DNA from: Trichostrongylus colubriformis
Lineage: Eukaryota; Nematoda; Chromadorea; Rhabditida; Trichostrongylidae
Reading direction: 5' to 3'
NCBI GenBank assembly: GCA_963978905.1
Contig: OZ022261.1
Span: 16,601,582 to 16,665,581 of the forward strand
Length of the DNA: 64,000 nt
Below, piece by piece: positions 1-10,086 of the stretch. A program made the translations under genes and the position numbers. Each line of letters begins with the position of its first letter. The stretch's first letter is position 1. Under the pieces are notes generated by a model. It saw only the letters and a list, made by a program, of their open reading frames with translations. It ran no database searches and was not told where the DNA came from.

Positions 1-131
1 TCGCTTATAGGAAGCGATTCCACAACACGAATCCAGCCACGCATGCATAACCTCGCGCAAAGCGATCAGAGTTCCTTTAGGTGTGCGTCGGACCGATCAG
101 TTGGACTAGAACGCGGGAATGCGGCGGTCTC

Positions 132-294
132 TTGCAGCTTCGCTACCGAGTGCTTTATTGAAACACTAGACAACAAGTGACCACAGAGTAGTCCTTTTAG
201 GTGAAAGGGCCGAAATGAGCACAAACAAGCGCTTATTATCACAAGCCAAGTCTATGACAATCGACACAGAGGTAGTGAGAAGTCATGTACAACA
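132..294 (-). repeat. 3' LTR of the gypsy element
   Basis: This stretch aligns with 4082-4270. Shared blocks include TTCGCTACCG near the left edge, AGAGTAG..CCTTTTA in the middle and CACAAGCCAAG..TATGACAATCG near the right edge, and both copies end in TACAACA on the plus strand, the complement of a TG start. The copies differ by substitutions and small indels, so the insertion is old. No target-site duplication is visible outside the pair. Confidence 0.75.
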
Positions 295-388
295 CCTTGC
301 CCTGAGATGCAATTATGGGTGTGGAAACACAGCAATGAAGACTACATTTATCTGATCTAATGTTCATTCCGTCTATGGATGAGACTTA

Positions 389-889
389 CAGTAGCGGTCA
401 AAAATATATGCGGTTCCGGATTTTAACCATAACTTTGGTCAGCGTTTACATATCTCGTTCAATTTTTTTCGTGTTTTGAAGGCAACTGTCATTCAGTGAA
501 AGAAGGTTTATCAGCCGAGTAGGGTGCAGTGTGAAGGTGGAAGAAATTATTTAACTGAAAACACTGAAAATGATCAACACTGTGCTTCGGTGCTGTCAGG
601 ATTCCAAAGGACGGGTAATAATGTTCTAGCCTCATTCAGCACTATTTTTTGCATAATGGCTCGTTTCGTTGAGTTATAAGCTTTTTATGGCTAATTGAAT
701 TTTTGAAAGGTTCGGCCATTTTTGGGCTTCCAGATAGATAATTTAATACCTTCACACTGCATCCTACTCGGCTAAGATACTTTTTTCATGGAGTAGCAGT
801 TGCCTTCAAATAACTAAAAAAATGAGTATGTAAACGTCGGCCAAAGTTATGATTATGTCCTAAACCGCATATATTTTTGACCGCTACTA
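389..889. mobile_element. Tc1/mariner-type MITE (501 bp)
   Basis: Terminal inverted repeats of about 148 bp (389-536 and about 742-889) begin CAGTAGCGGTCAAAA and TAGTAGCGGTCAAAA and match along their length with scattered differences. TA dinucleotides flank both ends (387-388 and 890-891), as expected for the Tc1/mariner superfamily. There is no transposase. It sits between the gypsy 3' LTR and pol, and the end of the flanking pol reading frame runs into it, so it inserted into the gypsy element. A related element is at 7067-7554. Confidence 0.85.
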
Positions 890-891
890 TA

Positions 892-1245
892 GGTGTTGGC
901 TTGATTTGGAGTCGCCTCGACGGTTGTCGAATACGTCGCCGTCGTCATTCTGACGGCATAGTCGGATTCGATGATGAAGCCGCTGGATCCGAAGTGTCGA
1001 GCCCTTGAGAAGTTTCCTGTCTTCACAATCGCCGTATCTTGCAGTGTTGCACTCATTGGGGGTGATGGTTGTGTTGTCGAATCGAAGAGAGCTGCTTGTT
1101 CTGCTCCGATAGTTGTGCGGAAACACATCTGATTTGCATTTCGTTGTTCAACTGTTCCACTAACAATGACATCGTAGAAAACGTTCCCATGACGAGCGAG
1201 TACCCTTCCGAGTATCCATTTGTTTCCAGTGCAGGAGTCCTTCAC
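892..1245 (-). pseudogene. pol: gypsy Pol C-terminus (integrase C-terminal region)
   Basis: The minus-strand frame reads a lysine/tryptophan-rich start followed by a pattern GRVLARHGNVFYDV and a later NANQM, which resembles the small beta-barrel C-terminal region of gypsy integrases, where a W..G.V..R.G...Y.V pattern is followed by R.H.NQL. The tail is serine/threonine-rich and low in conservation. The frame's last residues derive from the MITE at 389-889, not from the original protein. It is disconnected from the integrase core upstream by frame breaks. Confidence 0.65.
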
Positions 1246-1480
1246 CCATACTGTGTTTTTTTGGCTCTTCTATGTATATCTTACCTATATTCTATAAATA
1301 TCCTCGAACAGGCACCATGGTGGAGATTAAACTGTTCCTCCATCTTCTGGTTCCTTTGAGTAGGTATGCGTCAAGAGATATTGAGCCATGTGAGAAGAGT
1401 TTGGCGTTTATGTCCTGGGAAATTCTTGGCCGGTGATCGTTTCTTGGGACATGCTGCGTAGGGGGTGCTGCTACAGGTCA

Positions 1481-1815
1481 TCAAGAACTTTTGTATAGCT
1501 GACCGTTTGTCAGCTTTTCCAGTGCACGCTTTAAAGTGTCCACAAAACTTTCGGCATGGCCGTTTGACTGTGGACGATAAGGTGGGGAGCTAATGAGGAC
1601 AATATCATTTGTTCTGCACAATTTCGCGAATTCTAATAAAGCAAACTGGCTTCCGAAGCAATGGTTTCGGGACATCCGAAGCGTGAAAGTAGCTTGTAGA
1701 GCTCTCCTTGTAGCCTCGCTTGTGGTTGAAGTCATCTTGATGACTTCCGGCCATTTGCGGTATGCATCTACAATGATGAGAAAGACCTTTCCATCCACTG
1801 GTCCTGCGATATCCT
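1481..1815 (-). pseudogene. pol: gypsy integrase catalytic core, broken
   Basis: The translation starts at a DGKVFLIIVDAYRKWPEV segment, which carries the first catalytic aspartate (VDAYSKW in intact relatives), continues through a degraded second-aspartate region (FGSQFA where DNGSQFA is usual) and ends with PPYRPQSNGHAESFVDTLKRAL, which contains the DDE glutamate context PQSNGxAE. The second catalytic aspartate is not present in this frame, so the protein would be inactive even if translated. This is the clearest protein signature of the element. Confidence 0.85.
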
Positions 1816-2190
1816 CATGTATGCGTGACTATGGCGGCTGCTTGACAGCTGCTACAGTTTGATACGAAGCGTTCTATATACTTTGTAGCTCGCTTAGAAC
1901 ATAAGAGCGGGCCAGGCTCTTTCCGTGACATACCGTGACATATCGCACAGAGTCAATGCACGGTTGTGAAATTTCGACTGGATGACAACCATAGGTCTGA
2001 AGAAAAGGCAGTCATCTTGGAGTGAGAAAGACTGATGGTAGCATTTGGTCTTCGCGGAAGGCTGTTTTGCCCACCTGTTTCACGAACGTACTGGATGACT
2101 TCTCCTGATACATCGTTCTTGAAATTTGTAGCTGCTATCAAAGTGATATTGAGGGGTATCTCTGCTTCCACCGCTTTCCACTCAAATTCG
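1816..2190 (-). pseudogene. pol: gypsy RNase H-integrase linker and H2C2 zinc-binding region, broken
   Basis: Minus-strand pieces in two frames include EVIQYVRETG, typical of the spacer between RNase H and integrase (a VI.YV..GWP-like stretch), and closer to the core a KYIERFVSNCSSCQ piece matching the second half of an H2C2 zinc finger. Stops and frame changes interrupt both. Position immediately upstream of the core supports the reading. Confidence 0.55.
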
Positions 2191-2718
2191 GCATCAGTTG
2201 AACCATTTGCGATGCCGACATATTCCGCTTACTTCGTTCGGTCAGTAAGGGCACGTGTGAATCGTACTCTCAAAGACTGTGATAGGGGTAATGTGGGGTG
2301 CGCTTTCGAAACAGAACATCGCATACACTTGTCCAAACAGCCGGTTATCTTTTTCAGTGTTTTTGAGTTTGCTGCTTACTCGTGGAGTTTGCGAGGTTTT
2401 CTTTTCTATTGTTCTTTTCCTTTTCATCAATTATCTCTTGTCGTCTTCGCTCGTCTGCAGTTGATGATGAGATTCCTTTTGAGCTTTTCATTGTTTCCTT
2501 GCTGTTTTTGCGCATTGATTAAGTGGTTACATGCCAATGGCAGAGTCATCCAGGGTACCCGCCTCTTAATGGCATGGTCGTCCACGTCGAGTTCAATGGT
2601 GGGGAAGGGGTTCTATCTCTCGAGTTTCGGGTCACTTACTTCCGTTTTTCTTCAATGTCGTTTACTGATCTTCTCGCCTGCCATATTCATCATTTTTCAC
2701 ACTTCGTCCAAATTTTTC
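2191..2718 (-). other. Gap in the gypsy element where RT/RNase H is expected
   Basis: No reverse transcriptase motif (for example a YxDD box) can be read in any minus-strand frame here, and the interval is far too short to hold RT plus RNase H. A 271-residue plus-strand frame crosses the interval but is antisense to the element and hydrophobic without recognisable domains; I treat it as chance. Confidence 0.45.
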
Positions 2719-3192
2719 TCACACGGCCTTTACGTGAGCAACAAGTTCAGTGCGATCGTTGTCCAACGCTGTGGCTTTCCGGCAAATATAATGACGCTTA
2801 AGTTGTCGGCAAACAGACACTTGTACACACCATTCAAGTCCGTGACATAGCATTTTGCTCGTCCTTGAATAGGTTGGTGATGGCGGTCGAAAATAGTGAA
2901 ATTGGGCTGGAAGCTTTCCTTGATATCCATTTGTAAAACACTGGCTGCTTTCACTGCTGGGACAGTTGGGCTCCGAGCTCAGCATCCAACCAGTCCACGT
3001 TTTGTGGGGCATCATGGTGATGTCTGCTCCGGTAACGAGTTGCAGGCGAATACGTTGTTCACTGATATGGATTTTCATGTAGGTTCGTGCAACTTGGGCT
3101 GTAAGGCAGCTATACTCTCGCATGGAACTTCCGGTCCGAAGATTCGCTTCTTGCCCTTCGTCTCGACACGTTTTTCCGACATCTCTTATCAC
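2719..3192 (-). pseudogene. pol: gypsy aspartic protease region, catalytic aspartate lost
   Basis: A minus-strand frame of 157 codons contains TYMKIHISEQRIRLQLVTGADITMM. In retroviral-type proteases the active-site loop is D-T/S-G-A-D; here the first aspartate is replaced by valine (LVTGAD). A downstream stretch with L...TSKMLCHGLEWCVQV and KRHYICRKATALDNDR resembles the linker before RT. The protein would be catalytically dead. It follows the gag zinc-knuckle piece at 3224-3571, as expected. Confidence 0.7.
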
Positions 3193-3223
3193 CTTTCTGT
3201 TCCCTAGAGAATGTTTTCAAATC

Positions 3224-3571
3224 TCACGTGTTTTGAACGGCTCTGCTTTTGCTGGCTTCCGTCGCTGTGCGGAACTTAACTCTCTTATCTCCATGGTGTG
3301 CTTGTCCGACCCAAAGTAACGACTGTTTCACATTCGTTGATAAAATCGACGAGGATTGGAATCGGATCACTTTTCTGAGGCGATTCATCTTGTTGAGTAG
3401 TCGAAGGCTCATTTCCGAGTGGCATGCGTTTGTACGGCCAGTAACAAATACAAGACTCTTAAGTGAATCGCTGTCAGTATCTTTCATGCATGCCTTCTCA
3501 AACTTCTTCTTTATAGAGTTCCCGGAATTGCCATAGGGTACATGGGTCCCATATACTGGGGCACGATGCAT
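3224..3571 (-). pseudogene. gag: gypsy Gag nucleocapsid (zinc-knuckle) region, broken
   Basis: The frame contains a leucine-rich stretch (EMSLRLLNKMNRLRKV) followed by LLWVGQAHHGDKRVKFRTATEASKS. The spacing of G, H and the KFRTATxxK segment matches a CCHC knuckle of nematode gypsy gag proteins, but the cysteines themselves have been substituted. It lies directly upstream of the protease piece. Identification is by pattern and position. Confidence 0.55.
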
Positions 3572-3774
3572 GCGAAAACTTGAATCGTCGTTGGATGAGG
3601 GTCCTCGAGCAGAAAAGCTTCTTCAGTGCTTCGACAGTGGTGGACAGGTCAGTGTCCCTGGGCTTCAACGGTAGAACACGCTCTCAATACGTCTTGTACG
3701 TTACCATGTCCAATTTGTCGATGATGAGGTTTCGCTTTCTATCAATGTGAGTGAAGATCCTCAATCATAGACAA

Positions 3775-4060
3775 CTACACCATAGCGTCTGAAACACGAG
3801 TTGAATGTCGAATCGTCGTATTCTTCGTGGCTAAACTGTGGTGGATCTTGCACGAGATGTCCGTATGCATCTGTAGCCGATGCTTTATCACGTGACTGTG
3901 CAGGCCTAGCTTCTGGTCAACGAGAGCGGCAAGGAGTTTATTGATATGCTCATTCTGCTGCTGCATCGTCACGAAGAACGGCGTCAACCACTTCGGTGCA
4001 TATTTCAATGCTCTGGAATAATGCTCGGCATGTCGTTATCCTGCACCCCTATAGCTGGTG
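3775..4060 (-). pseudogene. gag: gypsy Gag N-terminal region, broken
   Basis: The 77-codon frame starts with a glutamine-rich TPFFVTMQQQNEHINKLLAALVDQK, a short amphipathic/coiled-coil type segment common near the start of gypsy Gag. Its end changes frame, with acidic and aromatic residues in the next frame. It is adjacent to the 5' LTR and candidate primer-binding site. Support is mainly positional. Confidence 0.45.
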
Positions 4061-4062
4061 TA

Positions 4063-4080
4063 GTTCAGTGCTGATCGCCA
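4063..4080 (-). promoter_or_regulatory. Candidate tRNA primer-binding site of the gypsy element
   Basis: One base inside the 5' LTR edge the minus strand reads TGGCGATCAGCACTGAAC. Primer-binding sites start with TGG, complementary to the CCA end of a tRNA, and follow the LTR almost directly. The pairing tRNA cannot be assigned without a tRNA list for the host. Confidence 0.5.
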
Positions 4081-4081
4081 G

Positions 4082-4270
4082 TGTTACAGTTCGCTACCGC
4101 TATATTGAAGCACGAGATGGCAAGAGACTGGCATAACATAGAGTAGCCCTTTTATAGGGAAGGGCTAACATATTACTTGGTGAATTCAGTGAACACAAAC
4201 ACAAACACTTACTATCACAAGCCAAGCTTATGACAATCGCCACATGAGTAGCGAGCGGTCACCTACAACA
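4082..4270 (-). repeat. 5' LTR of the gypsy element
   Basis: Counterpart of the LTR at 132-294, about 25 bp longer because of a short insertion with TTGGTGAATTCAGTG in its middle. The plus strand ends CCTACAACA, complementary to a TG start, and the inner edge reads TGTTAC, complementary to an AACA end. Transcription would have begun here on the minus strand. Confidence 0.75.
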
Positions 4271-5199
4271 GCGGTCGCGTATCCTTATTCAATTCACAAC
4301 CATACCAACAGGAGACTTTACGCCGTTGCAACGTGATTCGCAAAGCGCCGTGACCTACTTGAGCAGTCCTAATGCATACTCGAATTTCTCAGCCAGTGGC
4401 TCTCATCTGGTCGTAAAGTACGCATATCACTCATTCACAGAGGATTGAACGAACGAGTCAAAAAATCTGAAGTGAAGCTACAAGTGCGCTAAGAATCGGA
4501 AAACAGGATGAGAGCAAACAGAGGTTACGGTAGTTATTAAAACCATATCAGGAATTCTGTTGCGATTGGGAGCATGGCACCTGAGAAAATCACTTCGAGA
4601 ATTTTTATCTGCCATATACGCACTAAATAGTATGCACATGTTTTAGGTTCAGACTACATTCATTATCAAGGGTCTCTGACCACACCACCGTTCACTGAAT
4701 GTGTTCTCTGGACACTGATGCTAAAACCAATCGAAATTTCGCAAAAACAGGTGCGATGACTAATTCAGGAACACTTAATGTTCACCAAATTTTTTGATCG
4801 GTGTATAAGTAGAACAGAAATGCGAGCGGTGACGACGTTGCACGCATGTTGAGTCGAAAACGCTTTACAGCCGAGCGCAGATTCGCAAGTGCCTCGTAAT
4901 AGATATTTCCCGCCAGTCGCAAACTGTTGCTTCTACGGAGGTGCTTGTGAAAAAGCGAAGAAACGGATTCATCCTCACGTAAAGTAATAAAGCTACATGG
5001 CAACTTTTCCATGAATCGCCTGCGAGTATATTAAGGACTTGGCAATGATACTGCTTATTATAAATATTCGATATACTTTGAAAAAAGATCTACCAAGTTT
5101 TGGTGTTGAATGGTTGCCAGGAAATGCGATGCATGTTCTGCTGGAGGTGTAGCATAGACACATAGTGATGAATGTACATAGCCAGTAACTCGAAAATAT
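4271..5199. other. No recognisable gene or element
   Basis: Only short open frames occur, including a 76-codon minus-strand frame at 4782-5012 with no recognisable motif. I see no inverted or tandem repeat. Confidence 0.6.
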
Positions 5200-5690
5200 T
5201 TGCTCAGGGCGATCTCACTGATATTCTATCAGGTTGTAAGGAAAGTTCTAACCGGTTTCGCGCGTTCACAAAATCTGAAATCGCATCAACATGGATCAGC
5301 TTACATATTGAGCTCCTTGAATAGACAAAAAGTTGCTTTTTGTGTATATAGCACGTTGTAAGCTCGTTGCTATAAGCTATAAGCTCGTTGTAACCTGGAA
5401 AAACATGTTTTTAACCAATCATAGATTGTATATAGCAACTGTTCGTTACCAAAACGATCAATATCACCATTAGAGAATAAACGAATAGTAAGAGTAAGCT
5501 AAGAATATAAATCTAATTTTCATTCAGAATTGAATAAGGTGGTGTCCCTGTGAGTCGTTGAGATATGTATCATGTTGCAAGAAAAGTTTTGGTCAGTTTT
5601 TCGCAATCACTAGATAAATTCAAATATCAGAGCGCGTCATTATGAATCAGCTTACATATTGTACTCCTTGAATAGACAAAAAAAACTTCT
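5200..5690 (+). repeat. Direct repeat pair, about 140-160 bp each
   Basis: Segments at about 5215-5335 and 5550-5690 share an ordered set of words: AAGGAAAGTT/AAGAAAAGTT, a CGC..TCAC stretch, ATCAGCTTACATATTG and CTCCTTGAATAGACAAAAA. They lie about 345 bp apart in the same orientation and are diverged. No element type can be assigned. Confidence 0.6.
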
Positions 5691-6539
5691 CTTTCTTAAT
5701 ATATGTTTTATTTGGAATGGTTTTCGAATTATTAAGGAAATTTTGAAGTCCTGCGAAAATGGCTCTTTTTAGATGACTTCACTTAAAGAGTTCTTGTTTA
5801 GCCGAGTCCCAGCGAAGGTGACCACAAATATGAGTATTGCAAGGGGAGGATGTGAAGCATTGTATGGTACACCTTGACCCCGGTTCCAGGAGTGCAGAAA
5901 TGAGAACGAGTTGCTCGAATTTTCAACTGATCAAATCGTTTTAACTGAAACGGCAGAAAGCGAGCGTCCGTACTTGCAGGGGATGTCCAAAAGTGTTGCC
6001 CTCTACACACAAACTGGGTAACCACCTCAAGTAGCCTTGAACTGGAAAAGCACCAAAAAAATGGGTGTCGCGAGACCCCTCAGAGCAGCTATGGGCAAAC
6101 GCAGTCTCCACGAATCCTCTTCCAGTAATTGAAGCAGTTGAAACCTGAAGCTTTAATTCAGCTTCAGTAAGTGCATTATTTTCATCTTTGGCTTCCTATG
6201 TATTACCTCCTGACAAAGCTATATGTATCTTTTTGGTTTACCCACCCTTAGATTTTTATACCTTCAACATTAATAAACGAGCAAAACCTAACCCAAACTG
6301 TTATTTATTCATTGATTGATTGATTTATCTATTTATTTATTCTTCCACGAACAACATGATAGGCACACATGCATTAGCAACAATACATCAAGGAACGTGG
6401 GAAACATGCTAGGAAAGCGATAATAACATATCCTCAACGTAAATAACAGTCATTTGCTTTATAATTGATTACTTCGTAGCCGGAATAAGATGCGCCGTTC
6501 ATTAGATGGAGCAGAGTTTGGAGTCCAGTTCATTGAATC
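5691..6539. other. No recognisable gene
   Basis: A 75-codon minus-strand frame at 5798-6025 has no motif I recognise. A simple TTTATTTAT-type run lies at about 6300-6340. Confidence 0.55.
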
Positions 6540-6834
6540 AGCCGTTGTATAACCCCAACGACGAAGGAAAGTTCCTCAGGTGGGACGCCGGGTGATCCTG
6601 AAAGACAGAAGCCTGTTTTCATTTAAAGAAATCACAATTTAAAGAGTTCCATAGTTTTACTACCCGGACCAGAAGCGAGCCCTCAAATGCTAAGGTGTTG
6701 GGCTTATAGGGACGTATACGAAATGTATACGTCCCTATAAGCCTCACATGCATCAACATCAGAAACATCAGAAAAAACATTTGAGGAGATTTTTCTTTGC
6801 TCCCTGCGCACCAGACTTCATCTCTGACCACCAC
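6540..6834 (-). pseudogene. LINE-like reverse transcriptase C-terminal fragment (tentative)
   Basis: The minus-strand frame at 6619-6834 ends with TYTFRIRPYKPNTLAFEGSLLVRVVKLWNSL. Many non-LTR retrotransposon proteins end with a comparable segment, in which basic/aromatic residues precede a conserved V.LWNSL before a short tail. A continuation in another frame follows to about 6540. Only this terminal piece is seen; no RT palm or endonuclease is present nearby. It could also be a chance match. Confidence 0.35.
6701..6743. repeat. Perfect 19-bp inverted repeat with 5-nt loop
   Basis: Arms at 6701-6719 and 6725-6743 are exact reverse complements (GGCTTATAGGGACGTATAC) around GAAAT. It lies inside the LINE-like frame. 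It could be a folding artefact of a short inverted duplication. Confidence 0.85.
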
Positions 6835-7066
6835 TATTCATTGCATTTGGCAACCCTGCTTGTTCAAGCTCCGGTATCCGTAATGCGCGAGTCAGGTAGT
6901 ATTTTACACAATCAATGTGATTTTCGTGTTCAGAGGAAACCAAATTACTTGGCCAATTCGATATATTGGCCCTGACTCTGTGAGAGTGGGATGGCCATGG
7001 ATCTGTCAGTACCTTAACGAATGTAATGAGTATGAAGAAAAACCGTCACAGCATACGTAACACCTA

Positions 7067-7554
7067 CAGTAGCGCTCAAAAGTCTTCGGCCAAAACAAAC
7101 TTTTTTCTACTTGACCGAATTTGAGAAAATTTTAATATGTGGTGCCTGAACCTATTGCCAACATTTCCTTCCACTTGAGTACCGCTTGACTGTTTTCATG
7201 ATTTTTTACAAGAATTTACTACAAGACCACCCAAAAAAAGTAAGAGGCTTGTTCAAGAAAAACGGCTTTCTATACAAAAACAAAAAGAGCAAGCCTCAGA
7301 GAACATTAATATTCTGTAGAAAGACCACGACTTTTGATGACAGCGGGACGACATAGCGATGGCATGCCAAAATTAAAAAATTTCATATAACCACGTAACC
7401 TACACCGTTGCGCGCCAAAATAGTATATTAAGTATGCAGTGTCTCCAAGTACAACATACTAAAATTCCTCTTAGATCGGTGCAGTTGCAAAAAAGTTACA
7501 AGTGAAAAAACCCAAGCGAAAGACCATTTCGCCGAAGACTTTTGAGCGCTACTG
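7067..7554. mobile_element. Tc1/mariner-type MITE (488 bp)
   Basis: The ends read CAGTAGCGCTCAAAAGTC and its exact reverse complement, continuing into TTCGGC, about 24 bp of near-perfect terminal inverted repeat. TA flanks both ends (7065-7066 and 7555-7556). The outermost bases resemble those of the MITE at 389-889 (CAGTAGCGGTCAAAA), so the same type of transposase may have moved both. No transposase is encoded. Confidence 0.85.
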
Positions 7555-8104
7555 TACCTTTACCTCAACAACTGCCGTAACAGCTCCAAAAAGAATCAGG
7601 CATTGTTTTCTCGGCGAGGTCTCCCGACATCTTTGTGAACGCATTGCCACATATGCTTCTTTCGCCATCCCACCTTTCCGGAGTCAGAGCGAGTTTATCG
7701 CATTGGCCAGAAAATAGTCTCTCGAAGTAATTCGGCCCCCTCAACACGATTATCACATTCATTTCGCGAAGTACTACTTCGCTCGCGTGCTACGGATTGA
7801 GGCCCAAGAAAGCTGGCTTGCCATAAGCGATGAATAGTGGTGGTCGGAGGTAGTCTGAAACGCAGGGAACAATTAAATCTCTCCAAGTATTTTTCTGATA
7901 TTGTTGCATGTGTGGTCTTGATGCTAATGGTTTGTGGTAGACTTTCCCCTTTTTCACCTTGTTGATAGCACAAAAGGTTATGGCTGGGAGTATTCAGCTT
8001 GAAGTAAAAAGATATGTACATACAGTTGCGTAAGTCCCAACTTTAAAGAAACGTCAAAAATTGAAATTGTTGCACATATTGAAGCTGAAGCAAATAATGC
8101 AAAA
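7555..8104. other. No recognisable gene
   Basis: Small overlapping frames on both strands (up to 108 codons, minus, 7695-8021) show no family motif. The segment lies between the MITE and the right arm of the decayed foldback element and may be part of the latter. Confidence 0.5.
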
Positions 8105-8767
8105 ACTATGGCGTTAGTGGGGAGCAAAGCCACGACCTCCCGCCTACAGATCCGGGATACTAGCACTGGGTCACGGTGGTCATTGACGGTACCGGTACGG
8201 CCGTGCTGATGACCATGTGCCTCGTCTATGAGGCATCATCAGCAATTTGACCCCTCTTGACTCGCTTCCGAGTGACATATTGTAATTTTGGCTTTACACT
8301 CAGAAGCAGTATTCGGAGCTCTATCGATCCATCCTGGTCTCATTCCGAAGTTCTATCGGGATTTGAAACAATTCCCTGATAAGATCATCTTGATTGACGC
8401 CACATCTCTACATCCTTCCACTGTGCACATGCAAATCTTAAAGGCACCGGGAGGGGGCAAGGGCAGAATAACGTTTACGAAAACAATGGCATCTGAAAAC
8501 AAACATATGGGTTCGGTAGATACAATGTGTAACGAAACTGGCGTTGAAAAACGCGCCACAGGGCGCTATTTGCCCCCAGGGCGCGCTTCCGTCCGAACTG
8601 CAAGCTTCCGTGGCCGAGCCACGCTTCGTTCATTTTAAAGCTTGTCTTCGGCCTGATGTAACCTTATTTTAGAATTATTTCCACTTTACTGTTTTCTAGT
8701 GACATATTTTACTTGTTTATTTATGGATCTTCTTAATTGTGCATTTCTATACCTGAAAATCTCAGAA

Positions 8768-8980
8768 GGGTCAAATAAAGTTGGGGGGAGACGCAACTTT
8801 GCGTCGACGTCGAAGCTCCTTTCCCTTACTAGGCTTAGGCTGAAATTGATATCCCCTCCTCCCACATTAAAAAGCATCTGTCAAAGCATAGGTCTCATCT
8901 GCTTTAGCCTAACCCTAGGAAGGGAAAGAAGCTTTGATGTGGGTGAAATTTTGCCTCTCCCCCCCGACTTTACTTGACCC
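8768..8980. mobile_element. Small foldback MITE (213 bp)
   Basis: The left end GGGTCAAATAAAGTTGGGGG and the reverse complement of the right end GGGTCAAGTAAAGTCGGGGG are nearly identical, and similarity continues for about 85 bp through AAGCTYCTTTCCCTT and TAGGCT. Target duplication is not clear. No coding capacity. Confidence 0.75.
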
Positions 8981-8987
8981 GTAAGTA

Positions 8988-9185
8988 CATCTAGAAACAA
9001 TATAAGAAAGACAAAGTTAAAACTAAAAGGAAAAAACAAATCTATGTTAGAGCCATCTTCTTTTGGCACCATGCCAAGGCGTCAAATTGGCGAGTTTGTG
9101 CAATGGCGGCCACTGAAGCTCGTCCACACTACGTCTGTCCTACCGTAAGCCAAAATTACCCCCTCCTGGTGTCTTTAAGAACATG
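8988..9185 (+). repeat. Dispersed repeat shared with 55848-56025
   Basis: Both copies run from CATCTAGA.ACAATATAAG through GGAAAAAACAAAT and GCCAAGGCGTCAAATTGGC to CCTCC..GGTGT, in the same orientation. The homology starts a few bases after the foldback MITE ends, so that MITE is not part of the repeat. Confidence 0.75.
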
Positions 9186-9359
9186 TTCAGAACAGCTGCA
9201 AATGTATGCACTGGCCCGACAGAGCGGCGATGATCCATGCGTCCAGCTTCTGACTTAACTGCTGCTAACGGCTATATTGTACATTGTGGTGGAAGTCGCA
9301 CTGGTAACCGTCGTGCACCTCGTCTGAATTAGGTTTCCCTGTGCATATCTTTCATCTCT

Positions 9360-10086
9360 AATGCAGTTACTTCAGTGATTGGACGTGCCTCGTTCGAGCA
9401 CAGTCGCGACTTATTTTAACCGACATGTGACGCAACGTTTCGGAGACTGGGAGAGCTTTAGCAGTACGTACTCAAGAACATCTTGCAGGCAAAAGACTTG
9501 TCACTTAAGAACACCTTTTGGAAAGTATACGTTCGAGGAACATGGGGAACACATTTATGCGAAGTACAAAACTTTGCCGTACTGAGATTTCGACCAAAAA
9601 AAGACTCGAGATTTTGGATTCCCGCAGGAAATCCAAGTGTGGATGACTGAAATGAGTGCCTATTCGTCAAGAACGTCCTCTTTTCATTTGCACACATTGC
9701 TAGCTACTGATTTGAAATGGGAGACGTACGTGTCCTGACTATCTATGTATATAAGGACTGACTGTCTCTCTCATCCACTAACAACAAGTAATTCTGACTA
9801 GCGTTGCTCCGCTCTTGCGGTGGTGGGCTGGACGAGCTTACTTCTAACGTACGATATTTCATCTGTAATTTACTTTCCGTCAGAACCGCTGGGGGTGAGG
9901 TATTCTGCGGTATAGCGGGTAAAATATCTAACCCTGAGCCACGTTCAGGCCTTTCAAGGGAGACATTCTGGTCGAAACGTCAGGCAGTCAATAAATATTC
10001 CACGTAACAACATCGTTGGCATAGTAGAAAACCTTCACACTATCATAGATACCGAGTTTCTACGAAGAGAAAATTTGGAATCTATG
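9360..10086 (+). mobile_element. Penelope-like element, 5'-truncated 3' fragment with GIY-YIG remnant
   Basis: Plus-strand frames at about 9460-9700 give TQEHLAGKRLVT, then TPFGKYTFEEHGEHIYAKYK and further blocks that parallel, residue by residue, the GIY-YIG protein at 11212-11586 (TTPLGRHRREQHSG..). At least one frameshift and one stop occur. The 3' tail holds GGTCGAAACGTCAGGC, AATAAATATTCCAC, TCGTTGGCATA and finally ACGAAGAGAAAATTTGGA, which matches the 3' end of the micro-PLE at 44733-44881. The RT domain is absent. The left boundary is approximate. Confidence 0.7.

Larger units (their letters stand above)
132..4270 (-). mobile_element. Degenerate Ty3/gypsy LTR retrotransposon
   Basis: Recognisable pieces lie in the correct minus-strand order from right to left: LTR, primer-binding site, gag start, gag zinc-knuckle region, aspartic protease, RNase H/integrase linker, integrase core, integrase C-terminus, LTR. 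Every frame is broken. Only about 550 bp separate protease from the integrase zinc-binding part, so the reverse transcriptase palm appears to be deleted. The element is about 4.1 kb, short for a gypsy element, although a 501-bp MITE has been added to it. It is clearly non-autonomous. Element identity is well supported by the ordered set of remnants; the clade within gypsy is not resolved. Confidence 0.85.
6885..8440 (+). mobile_element. Decayed foldback element with tRNA-like arm, copy A
   Basis: The left part (about 6885-6975) matches the centre of the copy at 37740-39500, sharing TAATGCGCGA and TGTGATTTTCGTGTTCAGAG. The right part (about 8105-8440) matches its right arm in the same relative orientation, including TATTCGGAGCTCTATCGATCCA and the tRNA-like segment read on the minus strand (about 8110-8175). 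A Tc1-type MITE (7067-7554) has inserted between them. The left arm is missing or unrecognisable. Confidence 0.5.

Noticed and set aside
2035..2850. Longest open frame in the window (271 codons, plus strand)
   Set aside because: It is antisense to the decayed gypsy pol/protease, hydrophobic and compositionally odd, with no domain or repeat of its own; best explained as a chance antisense frame.
8830..8925. TTAGGC-like words as nematode telomeric repeat
   Set aside because: Only isolated single words occur (one in each arm of the MITE); there is no tandem run.
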